The notes below the pieces were generated by a model that did not search any database, was not told the DNA's origin, and saw only the letters and a list, made by a program, of their open reading frames with translations. Positions 1 to 8,794 of a DNA stretch of 64,000 nt are shown piece after piece. The stretch is from positions 1 through 64,000 of the forward strand of contig CAMJPL010000014.1 of assembly GCA_946407735.1 (NCBI GenBank), given 5' to 3'. The stretch's first letter is position 1; each line of letters opens with the position of its first letter. A program made the translations under genes and the position numbers. Source of the DNA: an uncultured Clostridia bacterium. GTDB lineage: Bacteria > Bacillota > Clostridia > Oscillospirales > CAG-272.

Positions 1-55
1 GAGGGGGTTTGGGGGGTATAGCAGACTCAAGCTCTCGCTCTCGTCTACGATTAAT

Positions 56-84
56 ATTATACCACTTTTCGCCTTTGAGTGCAA
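56..84 (-). promoter_or_regulatory. Sigma-A type promoter facing out of the window
   Basis: On the minus strand TTGCAC (79-84) and TATAAT (56-61) are separated by 17 bases. It points left, towards a transcript that would begin near position 50 and leave the window. No gene on that side is visible. The remainder of 85-250 shows no gene; it is AT-rich with only short imperfect inverted repeats (about 179-202 and 227-242). Confidence 0.45.
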
Positions 85-254
85 TAACTCAGAAAAAACT
101 TTTTATAAACTGTTGAACCCTTGTGTGTGAACATATAATCAACAAAGAGCATTATAAACAAAAACCTTCAATGCGTGAGCGGGTATTCTGACAAATGCCC
201 GCAGAAGCGTTTTCGCTGTCATACTGCACAACACGATTTGTGTAATATGCCAGT

Positions 255-282
255 TTGAATCGGATCGATTTTGTGGTATAAT
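255..282 (+). promoter_or_regulatory. Probable promoter of the ktrB-ktrA-sulfatase operon
   Basis: TATAAT at 277-282 is preceded by TTGAAT at 255-260 with a 16-base spacer. The predicted leader would be only about 30 bases, so there is no room for a riboswitch between it and ktrB. Confidence 0.5.
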
Positions 283-322
283 AATCCTCGGTAATTATTT
301 TTTTTCAACGGAGGCGTATCGT

Positions 323-1699
323 TTGGCTGTAAAATCGGCGCCGGATAAAGGCGCGGGGAAAAAAGGACTCAGGCTCGATGCCGCACAGGTGCTCGTCATC
401 GGATTTCTCACCGTCATAATCTTCGGCGGGACGCTTCTGATGCTGCCGGCGGCCAGCGCCGACGGCAGGAGCTGCGGGCCGGAGACGGCGTATTTCACGG
501 CGGTCAGCTGCACCTGCGTGACCGGTCTCGCCGTAAGGGACACCGGGACGTCATGGTCGGTATTCGGGCAGATCGTCATGCTGGTGATGATCCAGACGGG
601 CGGCCTCGGATTCATGACGATGGCGGTCATGCTGTCCACCTTCATAAAGCGCGCCATGTCGCCGAAGGAAAAGCAGGTCGCCGCCGCCTCGCTCGGCTTC
701 TCGTCGAGAGCCGACACCATCGGGATGGTACGCAGGATATTCCTCTCGACAGGCACCATAGAGGGCATCGGCGCGCTGCTTCTGATGATCCGATTCGTGC
801 CCATGTTCGGCGCGAGGGGGATCTGGTACGGCGTATTTCACTCGATATCCGCCTTCTGCAACGCCGGCTTCGACCTTTTCGGCCCCGAGTTCGGCCCGGG
901 GAGCTCGGTGGCGGGCTTCGTTTTCGACCCGTATGTGAATATCGTGCTGATGGCGCTCATACTCACCGGCGGCATCGGCTTCGCTGTCTGGTATGAGGTG
1001 AAGGATCTCGTCGTAAGGAGGAAAAGGCTGTCATCGTACGCCCGCATGGTGATACTCATGGACGCCGCGCTCGTTTTCGGCGGTGCGGCGCTGATATTTG
1101 TCTTCGACATGAATCACGCCTTTGCCGGTTTTACCCTGCCGCAGAAGATCCTCGCCTCGGTCTTCCAGTCGGTCACGACGAGGACCGCCGGCTTCGCGGC
1201 AGTCGACAACACCCTTCTCAGCGATCCGTCGAAGGCGCTGTCGATTATACTCATGTTCATGGGCGGAGCGTCCGGCTCGACGGCCGGCGGCGTCAAGATC
1301 AACACGATAGCCGTCCTTTTGATAGCCGTCCGCTCGATTTCGACCGGACAGAGCCATGTAACGTTCGGAAAGCGAAGCATCCCGAACGAAACGGTGCTGA
1401 GGGCTATGGCTGTGACGATGTTCGCCCTCACTCTGACGATCACGTCGAGCTTTATCGTCTCGCTCACCGACAGGATCCCGCTCATGGTCGCGTCGTACGA
1501 ATGCGTGTCGGCGGCGGCGACGGTCGGGCTGACGCTGAACGCCACCCCCTCGCTTTCGACGCTGACGCACTGCCTTCTGATGGCGCTGATGTTCCTCGGC
1601 AGGGTAGGCGGGCTCACCGTCGTCTATTCGCTGACGATGAAGCATTCGAGGCGGGTGAATCTCGTCACATATCCCGATATGAGCTTCCCGGTCGGATAA
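323..1699 (+). CDS. ktrB: KtrB/TrkH-family potassium channel subunit
   Basis: Membrane pore subunit of a Ktr-type K+ (Na+-dependent) uptake system. The 458-residue protein has the expected length and hydrophobic segments in four repeats. The four pore-loop segments can be recognised: CVTGLAV near residue 65, FCNAGFD near 178, TRTAGFAAVD near 286 and AATVGLT near 398. The glycine-rich stretch GGASGSTAGG is the flexible gate region typical of the family. The start is a TTG at 323, chosen because GGAGG sits at 310-314, eight bases upstream, and no ATG is better placed. The next gene, 27 bases downstream, is the matching cytosolic RCK subunit, so the pair forms a complete KtrAB. The family is very well known; the assignment to Ktr rather than Trk rests on the small 218-residue partner. 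Confidence 0.95.
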   Translation: MAVKSAPDKGAGKKGLRLDAAQVLVIGFLTVIIFGGTLLMLPAASADGRSCGPETAYFTAVSCTCVTGLAVRDTGTSWSVFGQIVMLVMIQTGGLGFMTMAVMLSTFIKRAMSPKEKQVAAASLGFSSRADTIGMVRRIFLSTGTIEGIGALLLMIRFVPMFGARGIWYGVFHSISAFCNAGFDLFGPEFGPGSSVAGFVFDPYVNIVLMALILTGGIGFAVWYEVKDLVVRRKRLSSYARMVILMDAALVFGGAALIFVFDMNHAFAGFTLPQKILASVFQSVTTRTAGFAAVDNTLLSDPSKALSIILMFMGGASGSTAGGVKINTIAVLLIAVRSISTGQSHVTFGKRSIPNETVLRAMAVTMFALTLTITSSFIVSLTDRIPLMVASYECVSAAATVGLTLNATPSLSTLTHCLLMALMFLGRVGGLTVVYSLTMKHSRRVNLVTYPDMSFPVG

Positions 1700-1726
1700 T
1701 CTGTCAATTCTGATATACGGTATAAT

Positions 1727-2383
1727 ATGAAATCATTCTGCATTGTAGGCTTAAGCCAGTTCGGAAAAACACTCGCCCGGACCCTCGCCCGCGAGGGAGC
1801 GCAGGTCATGATCGTCGACGAAAGGGCCGACGAGGTAAATGAGCTCGCCGATACCGTCACCGACGCTGTTATCGGCGACCCGACGTCGCAGCAGTTCCTC
1901 GACGCTTCGGGCGCCGCCGATTACGACTGCGCTGTCGTCTGCCTGTCCGGCGGCATCGACGAAAGCCTTCTCGCGACGCTCGCGCTGAAGGATATCGGCG
2001 TAAAGGAAGTCATCGCGAGAGCCGGTTCCGACGAGCACAGGCGCATCCTCGAGAAGATAGGCGCCGACAGCGTCGTCTTCCCCGAGCGCGACGCCGCGAA
2101 CAAGCTCGGCTTCGCCATGGCGAGGGAGAACGTCACCGATTTCGTCGATTTCTCTGACGAGTACTCGATCATCACCATCACGCTGCCGCACAGCTGGATA
2201 GGAAAATCCCTTACCCAGCTCAATATCCGCCGCAGATACAACGTCACGATGGTCGCGATCAAAAAGGCGGGCAGCGAGAAGGCCGAGATAAACCTCGACC
2301 CCGACCGCCCGTTCGAGCCGGGGGATATCCTCACCCTGCTCGGAAGCAACGAGGACACCGTAAAGCTGGCGGAGGTAAAATAA
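1727..2383 (+). CDS. ktrA: KtrA RCK-domain regulatory subunit of K+ uptake
   Basis: Cytosolic ring-forming subunit that gates KtrB in response to nucleotides. Residues 1 to about 130 form the Rossmann RCK_N domain, with the glycine-rich turn GLSQFGKT after the first strand and an acidic residue ending the second strand (IVDERAD). Residues about 135-218 form an RCK_C domain, which in Firmicutes is the usual c-di-AMP site; that ligand is an inference here. Length is the usual one for KtrA (about 220). It follows ktrB by 27 bases and is followed after one base by the sulfatase gene, whose ribosome site (GGAGGT) lies inside the end of ktrA. Confidence 0.95.
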   Translation: MKSFCIVGLSQFGKTLARTLAREGAQVMIVDERADEVNELADTVTDAVIGDPTSQQFLDASGAADYDCAVVCLSGGIDESLLATLALKDIGVKEVIARAGSDEHRRILEKIGADSVVFPERDAANKLGFAMARENVTDFVDFSDEYSIITITLPHSWIGKSLTQLNIRRRYNVTMVAIKKAGSEKAEINLDPDRPFEPGDILTLLGSNEDTVKLAEVK

Positions 2384-2384
2384 A

Positions 2385-3878
2385 ATGAGAGTCGTCATAT
2401 TCGATATAGACACCCTTCGCCCCGATCATCTCGGCTGCTACGGCTATATGCGCGATACATCGCCGAATATCGACTCTGTCGCCGCCGAGGGTATGCGCTT
2501 CGACAGATATTACTGTCCGAACGCTCCGTGTCTGCCCAGCCGAGCCTCGCTCGTCACCGGGCAGTTCGGCATACGCACCGGCGTCGTCGGTCACGGCGGC
2601 ACGGCGGCCGATCTCTGGCTCGAGGGTTTCAACCGCCATTTCCAGAGCGATTACGCCAGAAACAGCCTGTTCGGGCTGTTCCGCCGGGCCGGGATGAGGA
2701 CGGCGTCGGTGTCCACCTTCGCCGAGCGCCATTCGTCGTTCTGGTTCACGGCGGGGATAAACGAGCTCATCAATCTCGGGCTCTGCGGCGGCGAGACGGC
2801 GGACATGGTATCGGACGCCGCGCTGAAATGGCTCGATTCCAACGCCGAAAGCGACGACTGGATGCTCCACGTCAACTTCTGGGACCCTCATACGCCGTAC
2901 CGCACGCCGATGGAATACGGCTTCCCGTTCGAGGATCAGCCGCTTCCCGACGACTGGATAGACGATGAGGAGTTCAGAAAGCACCTCGATCACGTCGGGC
3001 CTCACGGCGCGAATGAGATCGGCATGTGGAGCGACGCCCATCCGGCAAACTGCCCGCGTCATCCCGGAAGCGTCGGCAGCCTCGACGAGGTCAAGCGCTT
3101 CATCGACAACTACGACACCGGCATAAGATTCTGCGACGATCATGTCGGCAGGATCATCGCCCGCCTGAAGGAGGCGGGAGTCTGGGACGACTGCGCCGTC
3201 ATCATCACCTCCGATCACGGCGAGAACATCGGCGAGCTCGGGCTTTACGCCGAGCACGGGACGGCCGACGAGATCACCTGCCGCATCCCGATGATAGTCC
3301 GCTGGCCGGGAGGCAGGACGGGCGCAGACGGCTCATTCCATACAAACGTCGATCTCGCGCCGACGATAGCCGAGATGTTCGGGCTGTCTCCCGTCGCCGG
3401 ATATGAGTACGACGGCGTCTCCTTCGCCCCGGCGATCACGGGAGAGGGGGAAACTGAGCCTCAGGACGGCGTCATCCTCACCCAGTGCGCCCACGTCTGC
3501 CAGAGATCGGCGAGATGGGACGACTGGCTGTATATCCGCACCGTCCACGGCGGGTATCACCTGTTTGACGACGTGATCGGCCCGTCCGGCGTCGGCGAGA
3601 TGCTTTTCGATATAAAGAGCGATCCTCACGAGCGGCGTAATCTCGCCGCCGACAGGCCGGATATCTGCGCCGAGGGCGCGAGACGGATAATCGCCTGGGA
3701 GGAGGAAATGATGTCGAAATCCCGCTATGACCGCGACCCGATGTGGACGGTCATGCGCGAGGGCGGCCCGGAGCACTGCCGCGGCGAGCTGAAGGGATAT
3801 ATCGAGCGTCTGAAGGACACGCCGAGAGCGAAGCATATACCCGAGCTCGAAAAGAGATACAGCCGCGACCTGAAATGA
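2385..3878 (+). CDS. Sulfatase (formylglycine type), cytosolic
   Basis: Hydrolyses sulfate esters, probably on sugars released from mucin or other host/plant glycans. The 497-residue protein starts directly with the metal-binding strand FDIDTLRPDH and has no signal peptide, so it would act inside the cell. The active-site signature is NAPCLPSRAS, with Cys49 in the C-x-P-S-R motif that is converted to formylglycine; in anaerobes this needs a radical SAM maturase, which is not in the window. SDHGENIGE near residue 270 supplies the second metal-binding Asp-His pair. The substrate cannot be told from sequence. The ATG lies one base after the ktrA stop, so it is translationally coupled to the potassium genes, an unexpected partner. 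The neighbouring fucosidase suggests fucosylated and sulfated glycans. Confidence 0.9.
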   Translation: MRVVIFDIDTLRPDHLGCYGYMRDTSPNIDSVAAEGMRFDRYYCPNAPCLPSRASLVTGQFGIRTGVVGHGGTAADLWLEGFNRHFQSDYARNSLFGLFRRAGMRTASVSTFAERHSSFWFTAGINELINLGLCGGETADMVSDAALKWLDSNAESDDWMLHVNFWDPHTPYRTPMEYGFPFEDQPLPDDWIDDEEFRKHLDHVGPHGANEIGMWSDAHPANCPRHPGSVGSLDEVKRFIDNYDTGIRFCDDHVGRIIARLKEAGVWDDCAVIITSDHGENIGELGLYAEHGTADEITCRIPMIVRWPGGRTGADGSFHTNVDLAPTIAEMFGLSPVAGYEYDGVSFAPAITGEGETEPQDGVILTQCAHVCQRSARWDDWLYIRTVHGGYHLFDDVIGPSGVGEMLFDIKSDPHERRNLAADRPDICAEGARRIIAWEEEMMSKSRYDRDPMWTVMREGGPEHCRGELKGYIERLKDTPRAKHIPELEKRYSRDLK

Positions 3879-3893
3879 AACTCTGAGATAAAA

Positions 3894-3974
3894 AAACCGT
3901 ATAAAAAGTCTTTTGGAGAAGAGGGGGCCCGGGGGAGAAGGACCTTTTCTTCAGAAAAGGTCCTTCTCCCCCGG
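3894..3974 (-). repeat. Dispersed hairpin element, copy 1 (reverse orientation)
   Basis: Perfect inverted repeat at 3929-3974 (arms of about 20 bases starting CCGGGGGAGAAGG, loop CTGAAG on the minus strand) with the conserved tail (AAAAAGTCTTTTGG...GGGGGCCC) at 3894-3928. It is the only copy of six that lies opposite to the flanking genes. See copies at 17635, 19676, 23140, 30205 and 39180. Confidence 0.85.
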
Positions 3975-3993
3975 ATAATAAAGGACGGTTCCC

Positions 3994-5340
3994 ATGTACG
4001 ATTTCAGAAAATTCCTCGACGAGGCGGCTCATGTAAGGCCGTCTCAGAGACAGCTGCGGATGCTCGATATCGGCTTCTACGCCTTCGCCCACTTCGGGCC
4101 GAACACCTTCACCGACCGCGAATGGGGGCTCGGGAACGAGGACGAAAAGTGCTTCAACCCTGTCGATCTCGACTGCGATCAGTGGGTCGAGGCGATCAAG
4201 AGCGCCGGGATGAAGGGGCTGGTTCTGACCGCCAAGCATCACGACGGCTTCTGCCTCTGGCCGTCGAGATACACCGAGCACTCGGTAAAGAATTCGCCGG
4301 TGAAGCGCGACGTCGTGAAGGAATGCGCCGAGGCCTGCGCCCGCGGCGGCATCAAATTCGGCGTCTATCTCTCGCCGTGGGACAGGAACTCGAAGTATTA
4401 CGGCACAGACGAGTACAACGTCTACTACCGCAATCAGCTCACCGAGCTCCTGACCGAATACGGGCCGCTGTTCCATGTGTGGTTCGACGGCGCCTGCGGC
4501 GAAGGCCCGAACGGTAAAAAGCAGACATACGAGTTCGAGAGCTGGTGGGAGCTGATAAGGAAATATCAGCCCGACGCCACGATATTCAACGATCACGGCC
4601 CGGATATCCGCTGGTGCGGAAACGAAGCGGGTACGGCAAGACACTCCGAATGGGCGGTCGTGCCGAGCGAGCTCTGCTATTGGGCCGACGTCCAGACCGG
4701 CCCCGGCCCGCTCGCCGATGAGGGGAAGCTCGACTTCATGTACAACTCCGACGCCGATATCGGCTCGATGCCGAATATCCTTTACTCGAAGGGGCTCGTC
4801 TTCGCCCCGTCGGAGATCGACATGTCGATCCGTCCCGGATGGTTCTGGCATGAAAAGGAGGAGCCGCACTCGCTCGAGCGGCTGTTCAGCACCTATCTCA
4901 CCTCGGTCGGCGCGAACGCCACCTTCATCCTCAACGTGCCGCCGACGAATCGCGGTCTCATCGACGAGCGCGATGTCGTGAGACTGAAGGAGCTCGGCGA
5001 TCTGATAAGGAAGGAGCTTTCCGCCGATCTTACCGCCGGAGCCGCGCCCGTCCGCCTGCCGTACGACAGCCGCACGCAGGCAAGATTCGAGACCGAGCTT
5101 CCGTCGCCCGCAGATATAAAGTACATCGAGCTTTCCGAGAACATCGCGGACGGTCAGCGCGTCGAGAGCTTCACGCTCACGATAACCGACGCCGACGGCA
5201 ATACCCGCGGCGGATATCAGGGCACGGCGATAGGGCATAAAAAGATAGTGCCTTTCGGCGCGAAGAACGTGAAGAAGATCAATCTCTTCGTCACCGCGGC
5301 GAGGGGAGAGGTCGAAATGAAGGCGATAAAGGCGTATTGA
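3994..5340 (+). CDS. Alpha-L-fucosidase, GH29 family
   Basis: Removes terminal fucose from glycans. The first 330 residues are a GH29 (beta/alpha)8 barrel: FAHFGPNTFTDREWG near residue 31, the AKHHDGFCLWPSR loop at 80-92, and HVWFDGACGEG at 161-171, where Asp165 is the expected nucleophile. The remaining ~110 residues look like a beta-sandwich, as in other GH29 proteins. There is no signal peptide, so the enzyme is cytosolic and would act on imported oligosaccharides, in line with the cytosolic sulfatase just upstream. An inverted-repeat element separates the two genes; no obvious promoter is seen in the gap, so read-through is plausible. Linkage specificity cannot be predicted. Confidence 0.9.
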   Translation: MYDFRKFLDEAAHVRPSQRQLRMLDIGFYAFAHFGPNTFTDREWGLGNEDEKCFNPVDLDCDQWVEAIKSAGMKGLVLTAKHHDGFCLWPSRYTEHSVKNSPVKRDVVKECAEACARGGIKFGVYLSPWDRNSKYYGTDEYNVYYRNQLTELLTEYGPLFHVWFDGACGEGPNGKKQTYEFESWWELIRKYQPDATIFNDHGPDIRWCGNEAGTARHSEWAVVPSELCYWADVQTGPGPLADEGKLDFMYNSDADIGSMPNILYSKGLVFAPSEIDMSIRPGWFWHEKEEPHSLERLFSTYLTSVGANATFILNVPPTNRGLIDERDVVRLKELGDLIRKELSADLTAGAAPVRLPYDSRTQARFETELPSPADIKYIELSENIADGQRVESFTLTITDADGNTRGGYQGTAIGHKKIVPFGAKNVKKINLFVTAARGEVEMKAIKAY

Positions 5341-5418
5341 TCGAGTAAATACATTTGTTGAATTACAGCGGGAAATCCGGACAGGATATTTCCGCTTTTT
5401 TAATTTTCTGTTTTATTG

Positions 5419-5449
5419 TTGACTCTCATGTTAGGATCAGTGTTATAAT
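5419..5449 (+). promoter_or_regulatory. Promoter with 19-bp spacer upstream of the MerR gene
   Basis: TTGACT (5419-5424) and TATAAT (5444-5449) are separated by 19 bases. Such over-long spacers are the hallmark of promoters activated by MerR-family proteins, which untwist the DNA. The downstream gene is a MerR protein, so this may be an autoregulated promoter. A palindrome AACCGGTT lies at 5461-5468. Confidence 0.55.
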
Positions 5450-5506
5450 ATAACTGTCAGAACCGGTTCGACATATCCGATACAGAACGAATACATGGAG
5501 GTATTG

Positions 5507-6595
5507 TTGAAAATAGGAGATTTTGCCGCTTTATGCGGCACAACTATTTCAGTTCTTCGGTATTATGATCAGATAGGTCTCCTGAGGCCCGTATATATCG
5601 ATTATTTTTCTGGATATCGTTATTATGACGAAGAACAGAGGAAAGATTTCAGCTTGATATGCACATTAAAAAACGCGGGATTTTCGCTTGAAGAAATAAA
5701 GGAACTGATTAAGTCCGATGATACTGAGGAAAAAATAACATCAGCATTTTTGACCAAAAAAGATTCTCTTGTCAGACAGCTTGAAGCGCTGGAAAAAGCC
5801 GAAACAGAACTTATTAAAGGATTGACCGATAAAAAAATGGAAAATAAAGATTATATGCATGACAATATTTGTATGCCGTTTGAGAACGATGAAAAGGTGA
5901 TCGGAAAATGGCAGGTTCTTGGCTCATGGGACAGCAAAGAGTCGTGGAGCCTGTCTCCGGATTCCCCGATCCAGCCTCCGTTTACAAAAGAGTTCTATTT
6001 TCTGCCCGAAGGAACACGCTACTGGTGTTATGGCTGGACAAAAGGAAAAATCCTTTTTGATAACGGACGGTACCAAATGGCTTATAACTATGAAGTAAAT
6101 CTCATAGGCGGCGAGATTCTGATGTTCATTGAGGAACGGCAGTTTGACAGCGGCAAAACATATGTAACTGTTTTGAAAAAGAAAGATGATATACGATATA
6201 CACTGGATATGATAACAAAGAAGGACAACCTGGATATGCCGTTTGAGGATGATCCGGCTGTTATAGGCAGCTGGAAGTCGGTTGGTTTCATTAAAACAGG
6301 AAAGGAATTATCCGAGGATTGTATCGACCGTGACCGCAGCTGGTTCTTTTCCAAGATCGTTTTCAAACAGGACGGTCATGCGGATACAGTGATCGGCGGG
6401 AAATTGATCACCGGTGACGATAAACAGACATGGACAAAAGGGTATCTTCTCCGTAAGTATAACTCCAATGCCTGTGCATATATAATTACAGAATTATGCG
6501 GTATGGAATATCTCGTGATCGAATGGAAAAGCGGAGATTACAGGTGGGGCGCTTTGGAGAGCGATCATTATATATTTGAACGCTTATCGGATTGA
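5507..6595 (+). CDS. MerR-family regulator with a duplicated C-terminal sensor-like domain
   Basis: Probable transcription regulator. The N-terminus (KIGDFAALCG...VLRYYDQIGLLRP) is a MerR winged helix, followed by the usual dimerisation coiled coil to about residue 115. The rest, about 245 residues, contains two related segments that both begin MPFE(N/D)D..VIG.W, near residues 121 and 246, each followed by a beta-rich stretch. They look like a tandem pair of small-ligand-binding domains; the ligand is not known. A TTG at 5507 is preferred as start because GGAGG (5497-5501) lies at the right distance; the in-frame ATG at 5495 overlaps that ribosome site. Codon use is much AT-richer (AAA, GAA, ATT, TTT) than in all neighbours, which suggests recent transfer. 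It stands alone, closed by a terminator. Confidence 0.85.
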   Translation: MKIGDFAALCGTTISVLRYYDQIGLLRPVYIDYFSGYRYYDEEQRKDFSLICTLKNAGFSLEEIKELIKSDDTEEKITSAFLTKKDSLVRQLEALEKAETELIKGLTDKKMENKDYMHDNICMPFENDEKVIGKWQVLGSWDSKESWSLSPDSPIQPPFTKEFYFLPEGTRYWCYGWTKGKILFDNGRYQMAYNYEVNLIGGEILMFIEERQFDSGKTYVTVLKKKDDIRYTLDMITKKDNLDMPFEDDPAVIGSWKSVGFIKTGKELSEDCIDRDRSWFFSKIVFKQDGHADTVIGGKLITGDDKQTWTKGYLLRKYNSNACAYIITELCGMEYLVIEWKSGDYRWGALESDHYIFERLSD

Positions 6596-6614
6596 CTGAC
6601 ATAATTACAATATT

Positions 6615-6650
6615 AAAAACAACGGAAAGCAGATCTGCTTTCCGTTGTTT
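6615..6650. terminator. Bidirectional terminator
   Basis: A perfect inverted repeat (AACAACGGAAAGCAG / CTGCTTTCCGTTGTT) flanked by A-runs and T-runs on both sides, between the convergent MerR gene and the beta-helix gene. Confidence 0.85.
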
Positions 6651-6664
6651 TATGTGATTTGTGA

Positions 6665-8761
6665 TTATTTCTTCTTCCGTCTTCCCACCAGCCCGACGTC
6701 GATGTAATCGCCTTCGGGCCTGTTCTTGTATGTGTAATCCCCGTTTTCCGGGTCGGCGAAGACCTCCTTCGCCTCGTCGGTGTCCCTGCGGATGTTGTTG
6801 ATCTTGTCGGCGTATAGCTTCACGCCCTCGGCGATGTTCGCCAGCTTCGCCGGATCGTCGGTGTAGACGATGTTGTTGTCCATGACGGCGTGCTGCGGGT
6901 TCGGCGGGAAGAAGGGATCGTCGACGTCGTCGAAGTTGTCGTGCACGGCCGCGAGCTCGGGGTATTTCTTCGCCCACAGCTCGGATTTGAACGGCATGGC
7001 GCGCAGATGGATCCATCCGGTGCTCTGCTCGCTGTCGTAGCCCTGTCTCGCCCAGCCGTCGTTCACGATGCCGTCGCGGGCGCGGTCGTCGTAATGGATG
7101 CCGTACTGCCCCGGATCGCAGATGAGGTTGTCGGCGCAGGTGATCGAGCGCCCGCCGCCGAGCAGGAAGCTGAAGCCCTTTATGTTGACCATCAGGTTCC
7201 CTATCGTCGTCTGCCCCGACTGCGCGTCGTCGAAGTATATCCCGCTCGGCACGAACTCGCCGGCTCCGATGTCGCAGAGCACGTTGTGATCGACATGGTT
7301 GCCGAACGCCGTCCAGTCGTAGCCGGAGTATATCGCGCCGGCATCGGAGGATTCGCGCACGCAGTCGACGATGAGGTTGTACTCGATGATGTTGTCGTTG
7401 CCGCTGTATGTGATCGCCATCTGCGGCGAGTGGCGCATCTCGTTGTGGCGGCAGATATTGCCGACGCCGTGGACGGCTAAGGCCGGGGTATAGGTGCGCT
7501 GCACCTGCGACCAGTCGTGGATGTAGTTGTCTTCGGCTATGTTGTTTCCCGGCGTCAGGGTCGGGCGGTCGCCGCCGGTGATCGTTATGCCGCCGCGCCC
7601 GGTGCATGTTACCTCGCATCCCTTGACGAGATTGTCCGTCCCCGTCATCGTGACGGCGTTTGAGAGCACGTTGTCGATAAGGCAGTCGCGGACGGTGTTC
7701 GAGTCGCCTTCTATCACCGCCGCGGTGTCGAGGCAGCATTTCAGCTCGAATCCGGCGACGGTGAGATTTTTGACGCCGCTGCCCTTTATGAGCGGGCGGC
7801 GGAGCGTCGAGACGTCTATCGTGAAGTCGCTTGAGAAGGGATAGATGTACAGTATGCCGTTTTCGCGGTCGATGTAGTACTCACCCGGCGCGTCGAGCTC
7901 CTCGAAGACGTTGTAGAAGTAATACGGAGCGCCGCGGCGGACGCCGTAGGACGAGACGTATTTCGGCATCATCAGCCTGTTCGTTGTGTCGAATCTGACC
8001 GGCGTCGAGCTGTCGGCCCAGTCCCACTGGAAATACCCGAACGCCCAGATGTCGTCGTCCGGCTTCCATGTCTTTACCCTCGCGTTCGTCGCCTTGTTCA
8101 TTATGTATGTGCCGCCGCGGTGATTGCGCCTGTCCTTCCATGTGCGGTAGTAGTTCTGCGGCGGGAACTCGGCGATGTCGCCCTGATCGAGGATCTCCTC
8201 GAGATGCTCGAAGCCCTCGTTCGGCCAGCGGGCGAGCGTCATGCGCCTGTCGGAGCAGAACACCTCGGCCGTCAGTCCGACGGTGTCGCCGTCGTATTTG
8301 GCGGCGGTGTTGAAGGCGCCGATGGAGTAGACCTTTCCCCAGTCGTCCGCCGTCATGCCCTTGTCTCTGAGCGAGGCGGCGAGGACCTTGTCCCGGACGT
8401 CCTCATGAAGCCGGTCTCTCATCTCACCGGAGACGGGGGCGAAATCGTCCTTCGTCAGAGTGACGCCGCCGGATATGACGGCTCCGTCGGAGCAGTACGT
8501 CACGTCGCCGTCGCGGCTGTCGAAATCTATGCCGGACGTGCGGATGAAGCCGCTCCCGACTTTGACGTTTATATGACCCTCATATCCCGCCTCGCGCTTT
8601 GCGCGGATCGCGTCACGGGCCGCCTCGATCGTGCCGAAGGGCGAGACTTCGCTTCCGTCGCCGCCCGCGGCGCCGGGCGTGACGAACAGATCGAAGGAGT
8701 CGATCTTCAGCTCGTCGTACGGCGGCAGGGAAAATCCGGTTTTCGGTTCGATGAATTTCAT
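6665..8761 (-). CDS. Right-handed parallel beta-helix protein, probable glycan-active enzyme
   Basis: 698-residue protein of the pectin-lyase fold. The N-terminus carries the common opening of this group (LFVTPGAAGGDGSEVSPFGTIEAARDAI, written here only as a description of a Gly-rich turn followed by the helix that starts the solenoid), and VISGG near residue 95. The middle has many Asn/Asp-rich turns (NTVRDC, NNIAEDNYIHD, NDNIIEYN) typical of stacked beta-helix rungs. No signal peptide is visible. The overall pattern resembles GH141-like proteins and other clostridial glycan enzymes, but catalytic residues cannot be assigned with confidence. It lies 33 bases after coaE on the same strand and is the last gene of that run, closed by the terminator at 6615-6650. 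Confidence 0.75.
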   Translation of the reverse strand: MKFIEPKTGFSLPPYDELKIDSFDLFVTPGAAGGDGSEVSPFGTIEAARDAIRAKREAGYEGHINVKVGSGFIRTSGIDFDSRDGDVTYCSDGAVISGGVTLTKDDFAPVSGEMRDRLHEDVRDKVLAASLRDKGMTADDWGKVYSIGAFNTAAKYDGDTVGLTAEVFCSDRRMTLARWPNEGFEHLEEILDQGDIAEFPPQNYYRTWKDRRNHRGGTYIMNKATNARVKTWKPDDDIWAFGYFQWDWADSSTPVRFDTTNRLMMPKYVSSYGVRRGAPYYFYNVFEELDAPGEYYIDRENGILYIYPFSSDFTIDVSTLRRPLIKGSGVKNLTVAGFELKCCLDTAAVIEGDSNTVRDCLIDNVLSNAVTMTGTDNLVKGCEVTCTGRGGITITGGDRPTLTPGNNIAEDNYIHDWSQVQRTYTPALAVHGVGNICRHNEMRHSPQMAITYSGNDNIIEYNLIVDCVRESSDAGAIYSGYDWTAFGNHVDHNVLCDIGAGEFVPSGIYFDDAQSGQTTIGNLMVNIKGFSFLLGGGRSITCADNLICDPGQYGIHYDDRARDGIVNDGWARQGYDSEQSTGWIHLRAMPFKSELWAKKYPELAAVHDNFDDVDDPFFPPNPQHAVMDNNIVYTDDPAKLANIAEGVKLYADKINNIRRDTDEAKEVFADPENGDYTYKNRPEGDYIDVGLVGRRKKK

Positions 8762-8794
8762 GAGATCACCTCATAACCTCAATGAGTATCGTTT

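Noticed and set aside
1-322. c-di-AMP riboswitch upstream of ktrB
   Set aside because: Such riboswitches often precede ktr genes, but the predicted promoter leaves only a ~30-base leader and the sequence before it does not show the known conserved loops.
5495-5506. ATG at 5495 as start of the MerR gene
   Set aside because: It lies inside the ribosome site GGAGG; TTG 5507 is correctly spaced from it.
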